A stretch of 64,000 nt of DNA, taken from Hypomyces perniciosus. Taxonomy: Eukaryota > Ascomycota > Sordariomycetes > Hypocreales > Hypocreaceae. The first letter of the stretch is position 1; each line of letters starts with the position of its first letter. This document shows, in pieces, positions 24,990-36,606 of the stretch. A program made the translations under genes and the position numbers. The notes beneath the pieces were generated by a model. That model was not told the origin of the DNA. It made no database searches and saw nothing but the letters and a program-made list of their open reading frames with translations. The DNA lies in NCBI GenBank assembly GCA_008477525.1, contig SPDT01000004.1, positions 1,612,001 through 1,676,000 of the forward strand, in the 5' to 3' direction.

Positions 24990-27900
24990 GGCAGTAATCC
25001 TGAAAACAGTAAAAGGGAAACTAATAATATAAAAAACCGCGATCTTAACGCAAATCCTGAAAAACAGGGAAATAGCATTTTCTTAGGATTTCACGGAATA
25101 TAGAAAGCTAGACCCTAAGATTGCCCTACTATAAACTATTCGTGTAGTAAAGTATAACGCTTGGTAGAGCAGTAGTATCCTAATCCCTAAAAGTATAAAA
25201 AAGAAAGTAGTTAACTTACTATAAATATATATTAAAAAAGGTCTTTTAAAGGAAGGCTATAGGCTATATAGAAACCCGTTTTTCCTAGTATAGAAGAAAG
25301 ACGGCGGCCTTTGCTTTATTAACTCTGTTATATAGATAAATAAGGTGACTATTAGGGATGCGTTTATTCCCTTAAGCGCAGACTAATTCAGTAAAGACTT
25401 CGCGGGTTATATAATACTATTATTACTAGACTTTTTTTTAGGCTATAATTAAATCCCTTTTAATAAAAAAAGCCAAAATATAACTATATTTATAAGCCCT
25501 ATTAGCCTCTTAAGATACTGCAGTCTTCTAATAGGCGCCATAAACTTAGTAACGCAATTTTAGTATATTATTCTTTAAATACTATTTAATCTTATACCTA
25601 TAGTTTACTGACTATTTTTAAATAACATTATAGTGCAAGGTTTAAAGTCTATATATAGCAGTAAAGAAGCAATACCTAGGGTTTAACGCTATATTTTAAA
25701 GTATCTGTAAAACTTAAATAAAACTTTAGTAAATATTAAACTATTAGGATATACAATTTCGGCAGTAAAATTAATCTTTTATTAGGAATCTGCCAAGTTA
25801 GTAGGGTACCTGTATAGAATAAAAGGGCGCTAACCAGCTACAGGCAAAATCATTAAAATTAAAGAATAAAAGAACTGTAAAACTATTAATAAAGTTTAAT
25901 CTTTTTTTAGTTTAGTTAACTACTATAGATACTGGATTGAATATTTCGCGTAGATTACTAAGCCTTTAATAACCCTATTAAAGAAAAACGCCCCTTAAAA
26001 GTAGACTAAAGAATAACAGTAAGCTATAAATAAACTTAAAGAGCTTATTACTTCCGCCTTAATACTAGTAATATTAAATATAAGTAAAGGATATAGGGAG
26101 GTAATCTTTATAGTTAACGCTAATATAGTAGGCTGGGGCGCTGTCTTAATATAGATCGTAGAAGGGAAAAGACAATTAATCTAATATAAAAGTAAATGCT
26201 GGCTTTTATCGGAAATAAAGTATAATGCTATAAAGAAAGAATGCAAAGCTTTACTCTAAGCCTTTAAAAGGCTATATACTTATATCTACAGGCTTCCATT
26301 TACATTAAAAACAGACGCTAAAGTAATCATTAATTAAATAAAAGGTGGAATTAATAATATCCCTAGCAGGTATATAACCTAATAGATTAATTATATCCTT
26401 CTTTTCGACTTTACTGCTAAATATATCTTTAAAAAAGAAAATATTATAGTAAACACTTTATCCTATAAACCAGTAACTGCTATAGATAAGGCTAAAGCTA
26501 AGAAAAAAGGGGACTTGAAAGATTTTATAGATATATATTTAAGTATAATTTCGTTTATACTGCTAAGGGAGGAGTATAGTAAAAAGGTTTAATAAATCGC
26601 GCAGTACCTTTAAATAATATAAAAACTATTTAATGTTTTAGCTATAAACTTCTAGCAATTCAGGAATAAAGTAAAAAGGTTTATGATAAAAAATAGGAAA
26701 TTATAGGCAAAACTAATAAAATACTGCTGCCAACCTATACTTATCCTTAACAGCCTAACTTTAAGGAAAACAGCTGTCTAGCAGTGCTATACTAAAATAG
26801 GCTATAAAGGCTAAAAGGTAACTTTTTAGTTCTTAAAAGAAAAATACTAGTGGCTGCAGATATAAAACAATATATATAAGGCAGTTATATTATACCTTTA
26901 GTGTTAAGGCTTTAATCTATACCGCCTAAGGGAGCCAGCTATTATAATAGAACTAACTAGGCCTATAAAAAAGGTTTATTTTAATATTTAATATATTTTA
27001 AGTAACTATAAATATATCTACCTATTTAAAAGAAAATATAACTTTTATAAATAAATAAAAGTAAAACCTATACCTACTTTATTATTAGCAGTAATAATAA
27101 AGTTTATATTTAAATAGATATACTGATTTAGTATAATAATTTAAGCTATTATAGATAAAGGACTAGAAATAAAAAAAATACTTTTAAAGGTATTAATTAA
27201 TTTAAGAGTTAAGATTATTTGGATATTAGTATATAACCTTAAAGCCAACACTGCAGTAAAGGTTAGTTATTAGAGCTTAATATTAGTATTAGTAAAGATG
27301 GCTAGGCTTAATAAAAAGTGGTTCTGGAATTTGGATAAGGCGATTATAGCTAATAGATATATAGTAAAAAGCTTGACAGGGTACTCTGCGTTTTACCTGT
27401 TATTTAACTAGGAATTAATTTTTCCCTTAAAAGTAAAACTACCTATTTAGCGGTTAATTAACTAGGATAAAGTCTATATAATAGAAGATTAATTAATAGC
27501 GTGTATCTATATATTTAAAAGAAAAGAGGGAGATATTAAGATAGCTTAAAAGAGAGTTATTATATTTCGCTAAATATTAACTAAAAGGATAGATACTAAT
27601 AATTAGTATTTATTGCGGAAAGTAGCTAAACTACTCCTCCCTAGCGACCTTATTTTACTTTATAATATAAAGCGCTAAAGGGACCTTTTAAAAAATGCAA
27701 AATTAAGGATATATTAGCTAGGCCTATTTAGGATTAAGTTTTAAGTGGATATAATAAAAGTATATAAACTAAAAATATTAAATAGGGTCTTATTTAATAA
27801 AATTTACTTAGGCGAACATTTAAAGAAGTTTATAAAAGATAAATTTAGCTAGTAAATAGCTAAAGATAATAAAAAGACTTTTATAGATTAGGACCTAAAG

Positions 27901-28280
27901 GCAGATAAGGACCTATTTAAAGATAAAGCAGTTAATAGAGCGATAATTAAGGTTATTAATAACCAAAAACTTAAAAAGCTTTACAGCAACTCTTTAACTA
28001 TTAAAAGAATATATAGTTAATAAAATTAAATAGTCCAGTTAAGAACTAGGGTATATACTTATAAGTTAAAGGAAAAAGAGATATTCCAATTAAAATATAG
28101 TCCCCTATAACACTTTAAGGTAGCTATTCCTAAAATAAACTAGACAAGTTAAGATAATTACTTTTATATAGAGGATATATAGGGGAGGATAAGCGGCAAT
28201 ATTCTTAAAAAATAGCTGCTAGGTACTGTTTTTAAAGGGGAAAAGATAGCTGCTAATTAAAGTCTACTGCCCCGCCTATA
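24990..28280 (+). pseudogene. Gypsy-Y pol remnant: RT, RNase H, integrase
   Basis: RT: NPFFLV, KKDGGLCFIN, VTIRDAF and the box FLNN at 25615-25626. RNase H: FIVNANIVGWGAVL at about 26107-26150 and a later KKECKALL. Integrase: the zinc-binding region, then NLDKAIIANRYIVKSLTGYSA at about 27330-27390, then a C-terminal segment ending GEHLKKF near 27830. Stops are TAA or TAG at expected Gln codons and TAG for Trp. This matches a widespread fungal Gypsy pol. The reading continues to about 28280 as a charged tail. Confidence 0.82.
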
Positions 28281-31200
28281 AAAAATATAATCTAGGTATA
28301 CTATAAAGAAAAGAACTGCAAGATTAAATAATTTATTAATTATATTTCCCTATTAACTGCTTATTTTTTAATAATAGAAGCTAAGATAAACTTTTAAACC
28401 TGCTAAATCGCTTAACTTTTTGCCTTTTTATTTCCTTTAAGATAAAGAAAATCCTTTATAAAATAAAAGGCTATTAAAGGATTAAAATAGCTAGAGATTA
28501 CTGGCTTAATAGAAGTAGGTATTTAATCCTTTTTAAGGAAAGTGGTAGTTATATTTTGGTTATTTTATTAAGGCTGGTCACTAGGAAGATATCGCTAAGT
28601 ATAAAAAGAGGCCCTAGACTAAAGGCAATTTAAATAGTCCCTTTATTAGAAACCTAGGATAAAGATATAATTATAAAAAGGGAATAAAATATATTCCTTA
28701 GCAGTTATAATAGTAATAGATTAAGTTTAAAGGCACCCCTGGCAGAATTAAAGATTATACTGTCTATAGAATAATATAAACAGGGCCTTAATATACTTTA
28801 TCCGCTTAAAAAGAGTATAAAAGAACTACCTATAAATATATAAAATCTTTGCTGGGATATAGATAAGCTTAAGAAGTTTTTTTTCGATAGCGCGTATAAT
28901 ATTTTGAAGATATAACTGAAAGCCTTTAAAAGCGTGGCGCTAAAAATATTCCTTAAAGGTATAACCTTTTGTAAACGATAAAAGTAATAAGGATAATATA
29001 AATAAAAGGGAGAAAGTAATCTTTAAATAGATTAGTAAATTTAATTAACTAATATTAACACTACCTATAATCTAAATAGCGAAATACTTTTAAACTTAAA
29101 TAAAGTTAAAATAAAGACGCTGATTAAATAATACCTATTTACTAAAGCCTTATCTAGGGTAGATGGCTAAATAGAGAGATAAAGCTAGGTTTAACCTTTC
29201 TAAGATAAAGAAATCTCGCTAAAGGTTTTCTTGCCTGTAATAGGTATATCGATAAGGTTGGCCATATTAGGTAACTGATAATAGGCTTTTCTAGCAGGAT
29301 CCTTTATAATTAAATAATAGTTAAGGAAAGATTAAGAGGAAGAGAAAAGAGAGAGAGAGAAAAAAAGATATAAAAAAAATAAATAAGTTATAAAGGCTAC
29401 CTTAAAGGAATAGTAATTTATATACAATAAAGAAACCACCCTATACACTAAACTGTATACCTGCACCTATAAAAAGATAAAAACAATATTATACTCTGCC
29501 TCTCTTTTTTCTCTTTATCCACTTAAATATAATCCCATCTCACTATAACCAAAATATTGCCCTTACTTTAAATCCCGCTCTAAAACTATTTAATTATACC
29601 TTTCTTCCTTCTCTACTATAATATCCTATTTAAAGAAAAACCTTTACCCTTTTACTTTATTTTTCCAGCCTATAAAAGATAAGCTAAGAACTCTGCTCCC
29701 CTACTATATCGGCCAAATATCCCTAGGCTATACTAGGAACTTCTTTAAGCTAAATAAACAAAACCTTACTATTAGTCCTATCGCAAGTTAATATAGCTAT
29801 TAACTATTATAGATTTACCTTTAACTTAACTAATATACTATTAGTTACCTATAACTATTAGTTAAAATAATAATTACTTTAAGCTATATTTGCTATAAAA
29901 ATTTTATATTAATACTTAACTTTAAAGTAAATAAATAGCGCTTTTATATTAAAGATATCTATAACTTTTTATATAACTTTTCCTATAAAAAATAAATATT
30001 AAACTTTACTTTAAAGGCAATACTCTATATAGTAGTAAAAAGACTAGCAATTATTAAAGTAGCCTAAACTAAAATAATAATACCTATAAATGCTTTTAAA
30101 GGTGCCTTTACCTTTAATTAAATAATACTTTAAGCTTTTAATATTCTTAATAAATTATAAAACTTCTAGCATTTTACTAAAGGATAATAAATTCTTATAA
30201 AGTTAATCTATTTCTTTAAGTATTAGTGTGCTTATATTTTTAATAAATGCAGGTACCTTTACTACTTTAACTCTTATAGATACAACCGCGAGCATTAAAC
30301 GCAGCAGTTTTTTAATTTATAGGCCTATATAGTTAAAAAAGCCGGATTTCCTTATTTATTTAGCTTTTATATAGTCCTGTATATAGAATAACCTAGAGCT
30401 AATAAATATAGCTATTTAAGCCTGTTTTAGATCTAGTAAACGCTCTATAGACTTATTAGCTTTAAATTAAGTTAACTGGCAGGACCTTTAAACGGGATCC
30501 TTGTCTCCTTTAGCCTTAGAAAGCATAGAACGACTAACCTAAAGGGATTTAAACTTCTACTCTAGGATTAGTGCTGGTACCTATACCTTAGGTATTTAGC
30601 TAAAAGCTGTATAAATATTATTTAGATTTTACATTAATCTTTAGCAGTAAATAAACTTACTATTACGAATTCTGGGATAAACGTTAAAGATATTTTACCT
30701 TTTTCGATTAAGTATTATTTAATTGAGTTAAATTAAGGCTAATAGGCCCCTCCTAGAATAACTTATAGGAGGAATATAATAAAGATTAGTGGTTAGTGCC
30801 TAGCTAACCTAAGAGTACCAGTAAATAACCCTATAAAGGAGAATAGGTTAATCTATTATAATAATAGTCTTTCTCGACAATCAGTTACCTTTTTACCTTT
30901 AGGTATTTAAAAAAGATTCTAATAATAATAGCCAGCACCTAGAATATAACTTCCTATACTAATAATATTTATACCCTTAGCTATATAGCCGAGCCAGTTA
31001 CAGTAAAGGAAAAGAAAAGTATTCTCCTTTACTTTATAAATAGTATTACTAGTGAAAAAATAAGATAATACTGCTAGCCTAGTAATATAAGCGGCATCTT
31101 TTACAAAAACAGTAGTAGGACTAGTAACTAAAAGTAAGTCGATGTATTTCTCGGTAATGCTATAACCTATAAAACCCCTATTAACTATACTAGCTATCGC

Positions 31201-31887
31201 TAATAATATTAAAACCTTAAATGCAGAGTCGGTTTCCTTTAAAGAAAGTAGTAGCTCTTTTAATGCATTAAAGGATAATTAAGACTTAAAAGATAAAAGA
31301 GTTTTAAAAGTTACTACTAAACTTAACTGGCAAGCAATTAAAGATAATAAAAAGGCTCTTTTAAAACTAAGCAAAAGAGGGCAAGCTATAATAGTAGCCT
31401 TTATAGTAGTAATAAAGAAAACTGCACTTTAATATTCCTAGGTCTAGCGAATTATAGCCTTAAATATATACTATAGCCTAACCCTACTTAAGCTAATAGA
31501 TAAATTAGTTTAGGATAATATCCGAGAATAAGTTTATGCACCTATATAAATAATAAAATAACTAATATAAGATAAGCAGATAGCAGCTTAAAATGCCTGG
31601 CAATAAAGAGATTAATAAAAGGGGACTATTTAATTATAATAATTCTGATAAAAAGGGAATAATTTAATATAGATTAAATAAGGAGGAATTAGTAATATAA
31701 ACAGCAGTAGTTCTACTTTTAATTTTCTTTCCCTTTTTTTTTTTTCTTTTAATAATACTCTTTCCACTACTTTCCTATATTATTTATATTTTCTTTAAAT
31801 ATTATTATACTAGTATTAAAGGGATTAATAGGAAAAGTGTTTTATTAAGATTCGCTACTTTTATTTGCGAATACTTATAGGGAAGGT
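28281..31887 (+). other. extra sequence between pol and the 3' LTR of Gypsy-Y
   Basis: A typical Gypsy ends soon after integrase, but 3.6 kb remains here. Stretches at about 28460-28980 and 30230-31680 stay readable on the plus strand with stops mainly of the RIP type, suggesting one or two former ORFs. One possible frame at 30230-30620 is rich in former Cys. I do not recognise a family, and the frame choice is uncertain. A long C/T run (31726-31770) and the purine tract lie before the LTR. A dead nested element is an alternative. Confidence 0.45.
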
Positions 31888-32296
31888 TTTATTAGGGGTA
31901 ACTAATATACCTAATACACTAGCATTTTTTCTTGTTAATTTACCCGAAAAAGGTTAGCTGTTTATTTAAGCAGCTACTAGATTAAGAAAGTATAGGAGTA
32001 TAAAGATATATAGATAGACTTAGTTTAATAAACAGTAACCTTTTTCCCCCTTTAATATATAACCCTACCTGTAAGAATATAGTTGCTAAGGCGTATAAAG
32101 GTAACTGTTAGTTGCTTTTAGCTGCCGGTATTATAATTAAATGATCTGCAGTATCTTTTTAGCCTTTATATTACTTAATCGCCGCTTTGTGGTTCTGTCA
32201 GGAGCGCGGTTCCCGCGCTCGATACTAGTCGTTATATATGGGTGTGTGTGTGTGTGTTGTATATGTGTTTTGGAGTGCCAATTCCCCCTCAACAAA
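31888..32296 (+). repeat. Gypsy-Y 3' LTR
   Basis: 409 bases from TTTATTAGGGG to CCCCCTCAACAAA. Its 3' half is less RIP-damaged than the rest of the element. It has a (GT)n tract at about 32241-32258 and the hairpin at 32202-32220. Confidence 0.87.
32202..32220. other. GC-rich hairpin in the Gypsy-Y LTR
   Basis: A perfect 8-base stem GAGCGCGG / CCGCGCTC around TTC. It is repeated at 32433-32451 and, with one altered base, at 20446-20464. It sits in the 3' half of the LTR and could be a terminator or packaging structure, which is inference only. Confidence 0.7.
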
Positions 32297-32300
32297 CTAC

Positions 32301-32523
32301 CTATAAGAATACAGTCGCTGAGGCGTATAAAGGTAACCGTTAATTGCTTTTGGCTGCTGGCATTATAATTAAATGATCTGCAGTATCTTTTAGTCCCTAT
32401 ATTACTTAATCGCTGCTTCGTGGTTCTGTCAGGAGCGCGGTTCCCGCGCTCGATACCAGTCGTTGTGTATAGGTGTATATGTATTGTGTGTATGTTTTGG
32501 AGTGCCAATTCCCCCTCGATAAA
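32301..32523 (+). repeat. right part of the interrupted Gypsy-Y LTR
   Basis: It continues the LTR cut at 20130 (from CTATAAGAATACAG) and ends CCCCCTCGATAAA at 32523, followed by the TTAA duplicate (32524-32527). The less damaged sequence keeps its hairpin at 32433-32451. A chance minus-strand frame spans both this piece and the adjoining LTR and is not a gene. Confidence 0.85.
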
Positions 32524-33249
32524 TTAATAAAGGCACTAGCTATCTCTTTAAATACTTTAAAATAAAGGGTATAAACTTTTTAAGTATTAATTTTACTGGT
32601 TTAGGCTATTAATTTATAAAATTTAATAATAAAGTTTTAAAATAGTTTATTTACTATATAGTAAATATTAAACTTTTAAATAGTAGATTATAAAAGGTTA
32701 AAGGTTTTATATGAAAAGTTTAGGAATTTAATAAAAACTTTACTATTTTTTATTTTAATATTATATAATTATCCTTTTTTTATTTTAAAGCTATATTAAA
32801 ATTATATTTTTAGTTTTAAAAGTAGTTAAAAATAATATTAAAAAGTTATTTAAATTTTAATATTTAAAGCTATAAAGTTAAATTACAATTATTATTATAA
32901 GCGTTTAGGATAATATAAATATACAGTTAATTATAAAAATAATTAGTGAGTTTTGCTTTTTAATTAAAGTCTTTTTTTATACCTTTTATTTTTACTTTAA
33001 TGTTTTTAAGTTAAATATAGGCTAAAGAATTAAATATAGGCTAAAGAGTTAAGCTAAAGTGTATTCTTTACTATAAGGATATAGGCTTTTAAGGTTAAAG
33101 TCTTGCTATAGTTAAAGATTAGTAAATTTCCTGTAAAATATAAAGCTTTATAGTAGTATTGCAACTAGGCTATTAATAACTTTATTAATCTTTTCAAGTA
33201 AAGTTAAATGCTAAAGGTAATAGCGCAGTTATTATAAAAAGGTATAAAC
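32524..33249 (-). pseudogene. gag/5' end of Gypsy-X copy 1
   Basis: It resumes Gypsy-X after the nested Gypsy-Y block. It matches 41718-42764 of copy 2 apart from indels, and the reverse complement of 58265-59082 in copy 3. Heavily RIP-altered with no frame left. Confidence 0.75.
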
Positions 33250-33411
33250 TATTATAGTATATAGAATAGTAGGTTAAAGTAATATCTTTATTATACTTTA
33301 AATAAAGCAAGAAGCTATAAAAATATAGTTTAAAGGTATAAGATTAAGTTATTATATAAGGATATATATAATACTGATAAGTTATTAGAGGGCAGGTTTG
33401 GTGCTGTAACA
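33250..33411 (-). repeat. Gypsy-X 5' LTR (copy 1)
   Basis: 162 bases, partner of 14579-14740. It is followed by GTCTA, identical to the bases before the left LTR. Heavily RIP-altered. Confidence 0.88.
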
Positions 33412-36025
33412 GTCTATTAAAGCTAAAAGTAGATTAATATATAAACGACTTGCTTACTTTTATAATAAAAAAGGAGACTTTTAAGGTAATATTAACTAAT
33501 AATCCTTTAAGTGGTAAAGCAGTAATTAATATTTATAGGAGTTTAAGGCTTTAAGGGAAATAACCTATAAAAAAGGCTAATAAATATTTTTTAATATATA
33601 AGATTAAGATATATATTATAAATACTGCTTTTAAAGATAATAAACTTAATATATATTTAATAATTACTTGGCTTTTTAATTTAATGCTATATTAATTTCT
33701 ATTTAATTAATAAAAGTTAATAAATAATTATTTAAAAAACGCAAAAATAGTATTTACTATATTTAATATAGTAATAGACTATAAATCTTCCTTTTAGAAA
33801 AGTATAGTTTTTAATAAGTTAACTATTTACTAAAAGGATTTAGTGAAACTGCTAAAAAACTAAAAGGAGCTTATAAAACACTTATTTAAAGATAGGTTTA
33901 AGAAAACTGTATATAATAAAATTAATTCTTTGCGCGTAAAAGGGATTTCAATAAAGATATTACATTTAAAGGCAATAATAAAGCTATTATTAGTATATTA
34001 AGTTTTTATTTATAAATTAAACTAGAATAAAAATCTAAAATACTATAAAGTTTATTTATAGTTTATAGGGATTTGTAAAAGCGCTTTATTATAAAAAGTA
34101 TATATATAGCTATATTAATAGTATATTTTTTCTATATATTTATTGCTTTTATAGTAAAATTTAAATTTAAGTTAAAGTAATATAATATTAAAAACGCTTT
34201 TTAATACTTTAAAGGATAAAAACTTAAAATTAATTATATATAAGCTCTTTAAGGGTTTTAAGCAGTTAAATATCTATTTAAAGCTCGCTAAAGCTTTATA
34301 TAGGCTAAAAGACTTACTAAAGTTATAGTTTAATAAACTATCTTTAACTTTAAGGTATTAAGTGTTAACTTTAAGCTTTAAATAGCTTTATCTCTTTAAT
34401 AATAAAGCATAAAAGATTTCTATTATATTTTATATTAATAATATTTTAATTCTATATTATTATAATAATAAAGCTCTTTACACTAAACTATCAAATACTT
34501 TAAAAGTAAAGTATAAGCTTTATAGTAAAGGAAATATATAATAGTTTTGAAAGATTAAGATTACCTATAACTATATAAAGTATAAAATATACCTTTTTTA
34601 TAAAATTTATTTTAAAGAAATTGCGAAATAATTTAAGCTTAATAATCAAATATAGATTTTAATAATTTTAATATTTATTATAAAGCTTTAGAAAAGTATA
34701 TTATAAATATTAAAAGCAACTATTAAAATATATTAAAAGAAAATAAGATTAATATTTTATATAGCTATTATAATAAAATTTAATATAGTAGATAGCGCCT
34801 CTGCTTTATTTTAGTTTTTAATTAACCTTAATAAAGAGTATTTTAAAGCAGTTAATTAACCAATTTATTATCTATATATATAGCATTTCCTAGCTTTTTA
34901 ATATAAAAGGAGAAAAGAAATATAAGTTTTAACTGCTTTAAGCGATATTTCCTTTATTAATAATATAAATATTTAAAGATTATTTTAAAGGTATTTATTA
35001 TATTATTTTTAGGTTTTATCCTATAAAATACAATATATTAAAGCACTATTAATATCTTTATAATTAAAGCTAAACTATTTACCTTTACTTAAATAGTAAA
35101 AAAGTATATAAATTAATATTTACTTATATTATATTAATATATAAAATATATAGCTTTAATAAAAATATTAAAAAAGATTATTTATAGTTTTTTATTTTTC
35201 TATTAACCTTACACTTATTAATAGGCTTATTAAAGCTTTATTATAGCAGCGCTTTAAATACTTTAAAGTATTATTAAATTTAATAGATATATAGTTATTA
35301 AAGTAGAATATATAAAAATACAGGAAATTAGTTAATTCTAGCCTATAGGCTATAGGCTATAAAAAGTATATTCTATTACTATAATAATTATTTTCTAAAA
35401 GCTTTTTAACCTTTATATATTTACATATAAAAGGCATTATTATTATTACTGCTTAAAGCAGCAGCTTTTTTAAAGTATATTAAATCCTCTTTTTCTAGTA
35501 AATTATATTAATGGTATAATACCTTCTTATATTAAATTACAATTTAATTATATAAGTTTATAAGTGTATAAAAGAAAAATAATAAATTTATTTACTGGTT
35601 TTCTTTATTTATAGTTTAAAAGAGCTAATATATAATTAATATAAGTATTATATAACTATAAAGTATATAATTAAATAAAGTAATATAAGTAAATTAAAAA
35701 GGAGCCTATTAAAATGTATATTAGTAATTACTATTAAAGTAAATAATATACTGCTAAAAGTAGGCGATAAATATATATTAAAAGAAGTCTTTTTTACCAG
35801 CAATTACCGATTTTAAATAACCTTTATAAAAAGGGGATAATAGTATAGCAGTAAAGGCAGTAGCAGTAGTAAAGGTAAAAGTAGTAGTGGGAGTAACTAT
35901 AAAGGCAGCTATTAAAGCAGCAGCAGCAGTAATAAAGGCAGGGGCTAAAGCAGTAATAGTATAATATATATTAAAAATTACGTAAATAAAAGCTGCAGTA
36001 ACTGCAGGATAAATAAAGCTAAAGT
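33412..36025 (+). mobile_element. Copia-2 fragment with RT and RNase H (plus strand)
   Basis: Copia RT motifs read in frame: ALYRLKD near 34288, then FYINNILILYY with the active-site YINN (from YVDD) at 34431-34442, then KLSNTLKVKYKL. RNase H follows at about 34790-35290, with DSASALFQFLIN at the start and a C-terminal KALLQQRFKYFK-like stretch. Stops sit at former Gln codons. After about 35300 comes 0.7 kb with no domain match, ending in a low-complexity region (35845-35965). Neither of its LTRs is identified, so the family is not the Copia-1 seen elsewhere here as far as I can tell. Confidence 0.78.
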
Positions 36026-36606
36026 TGTTGAAATAACAAGGTTATACTGAACCTCATTTAAGTGCAGCTTCTAGGAAGGTGGACCCAACGCAGCAATAAG
36101 GAAACGACTGAGAGTCTAATTGGGTTAACAATGGATGAACAATTGAATTGTAACTGAACTAATAGCTAGAAAGCTATAGAATATCTAGTGTATGTGCGGC
36201 TGGTGTAGAAGTGATTGTATGAACAATAGCTTTGTCTTCTACAATAGTCCTCCGACCTAATAATAGGTGTATGGTGGCAGAATTGGGTTTGTGGCCGCAT
36301 TCCTATTTTCCGTAAAATTCATTTGTATATAAAATCGGTCAAATCGACTCTCGGCCATACAAACGGGAAACCATTTTGGTCAGATTTTTCACAATGGCCA
36401 TTATGCCTATTGTATTGAGTCTAGGGTAGGCGGGGTAGCTGATCCTAGCTCAATTGTTATCGTTAAGGATAACAGAAATTTCCTGACTTACACCGAAGTT
36501 CCTCCGGAACTCGGTCCTAGCGTCGGGCCTAATTCCGGGTCTAGCCAGAATAGGAAGGTTACCCAATTACACAGAAATCCTTGCTTTTTAGCCCTCCTTT
36601 TTAACA
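36026..36606 (-). repeat. Copia-1 solo LTR, copy B
   Basis: 581 bases, LTR sense on the minus strand, TGTTGAAATAAC...TTTTTAACA on the plus strand. AAAGTT occurs at 36021-36026 and 36606-36611, overlapping the LTR ends by one base, which fits a 5-base TSD with one base lost at an edge. Lightly RIP-altered. Confidence 0.85.

Larger units (their letters stand above)
20131..32296 (+). mobile_element. Gypsy-Y: complete 12.2 kb Ty3/Gypsy element
   Basis: It has two LTRs (20131-20538 and 31888-32296) with CTAC on both sides (20127-20130 and 32297-32300). Plus-strand contents in order: gag with a CCHC knuckle (22748-22789, RIP-altered), a region where protease is expected (about 24.1-24.6 kb), RT with FLNN (from FLDD, 25615-25626), RNase H (about 26.1-26.5 kb), integrase (about 26.7-27.5 kb), a linker ending near 28.28 kb, then about 3.6 kb of further sequence before the 3' LTR. 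A short purine-rich tract (ATAGGGAAGG, 31877-31886) precedes the 3' LTR. The element is dead. At 12.2 kb it is about twice the usual Gypsy size. Confidence 0.88.
14579..33411 (-). mobile_element. Gypsy-X copy 1 (Ty3/Gypsy, minus strand), split by Gypsy-Y
   Basis: It is bounded by two 162-base LTRs (14579-14740 and 33250-33411) and flanked by perfect 5-base duplications GTCTA (14574-14578 and 33412-33416). Removing the nested block 19949-32523 and one TTAA leaves about 6.25 kb. Minus-strand motifs: a RIP-altered CCHC knuckle near 19890-19840 and the RT box YFNN (from YFDD) at 17419-17408 in the context VYFNNILTYL. A polypurine tract (A5 G7 on the minus strand, 14756-14744) precedes the 3' LTR. 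All frames are broken by RIP. Copies 2 and 3 are at about 37255-42926 and 58103-59082. Confidence 0.88.

Noticed and set aside
29330..29380. Purine-rich gaga/aaag run as a functional site
   Set aside because: Low-complexity sequence inside Gypsy-Y with no partner feature. Nothing supports a role.
32137..32508. 123-codon minus-strand frame with an internal repeat
   Set aside because: It spans the joint of the Gypsy-Y 3' LTR and the interrupted LTR, and the peptide repeat is just the duplicated LTR sequence.
32137..32520. Possible CRISPR-like or satellite array from the repeated blocks
   Set aside because: There are only two long copies, explained by an LTR inserted in an LTR with a CTAC duplication.
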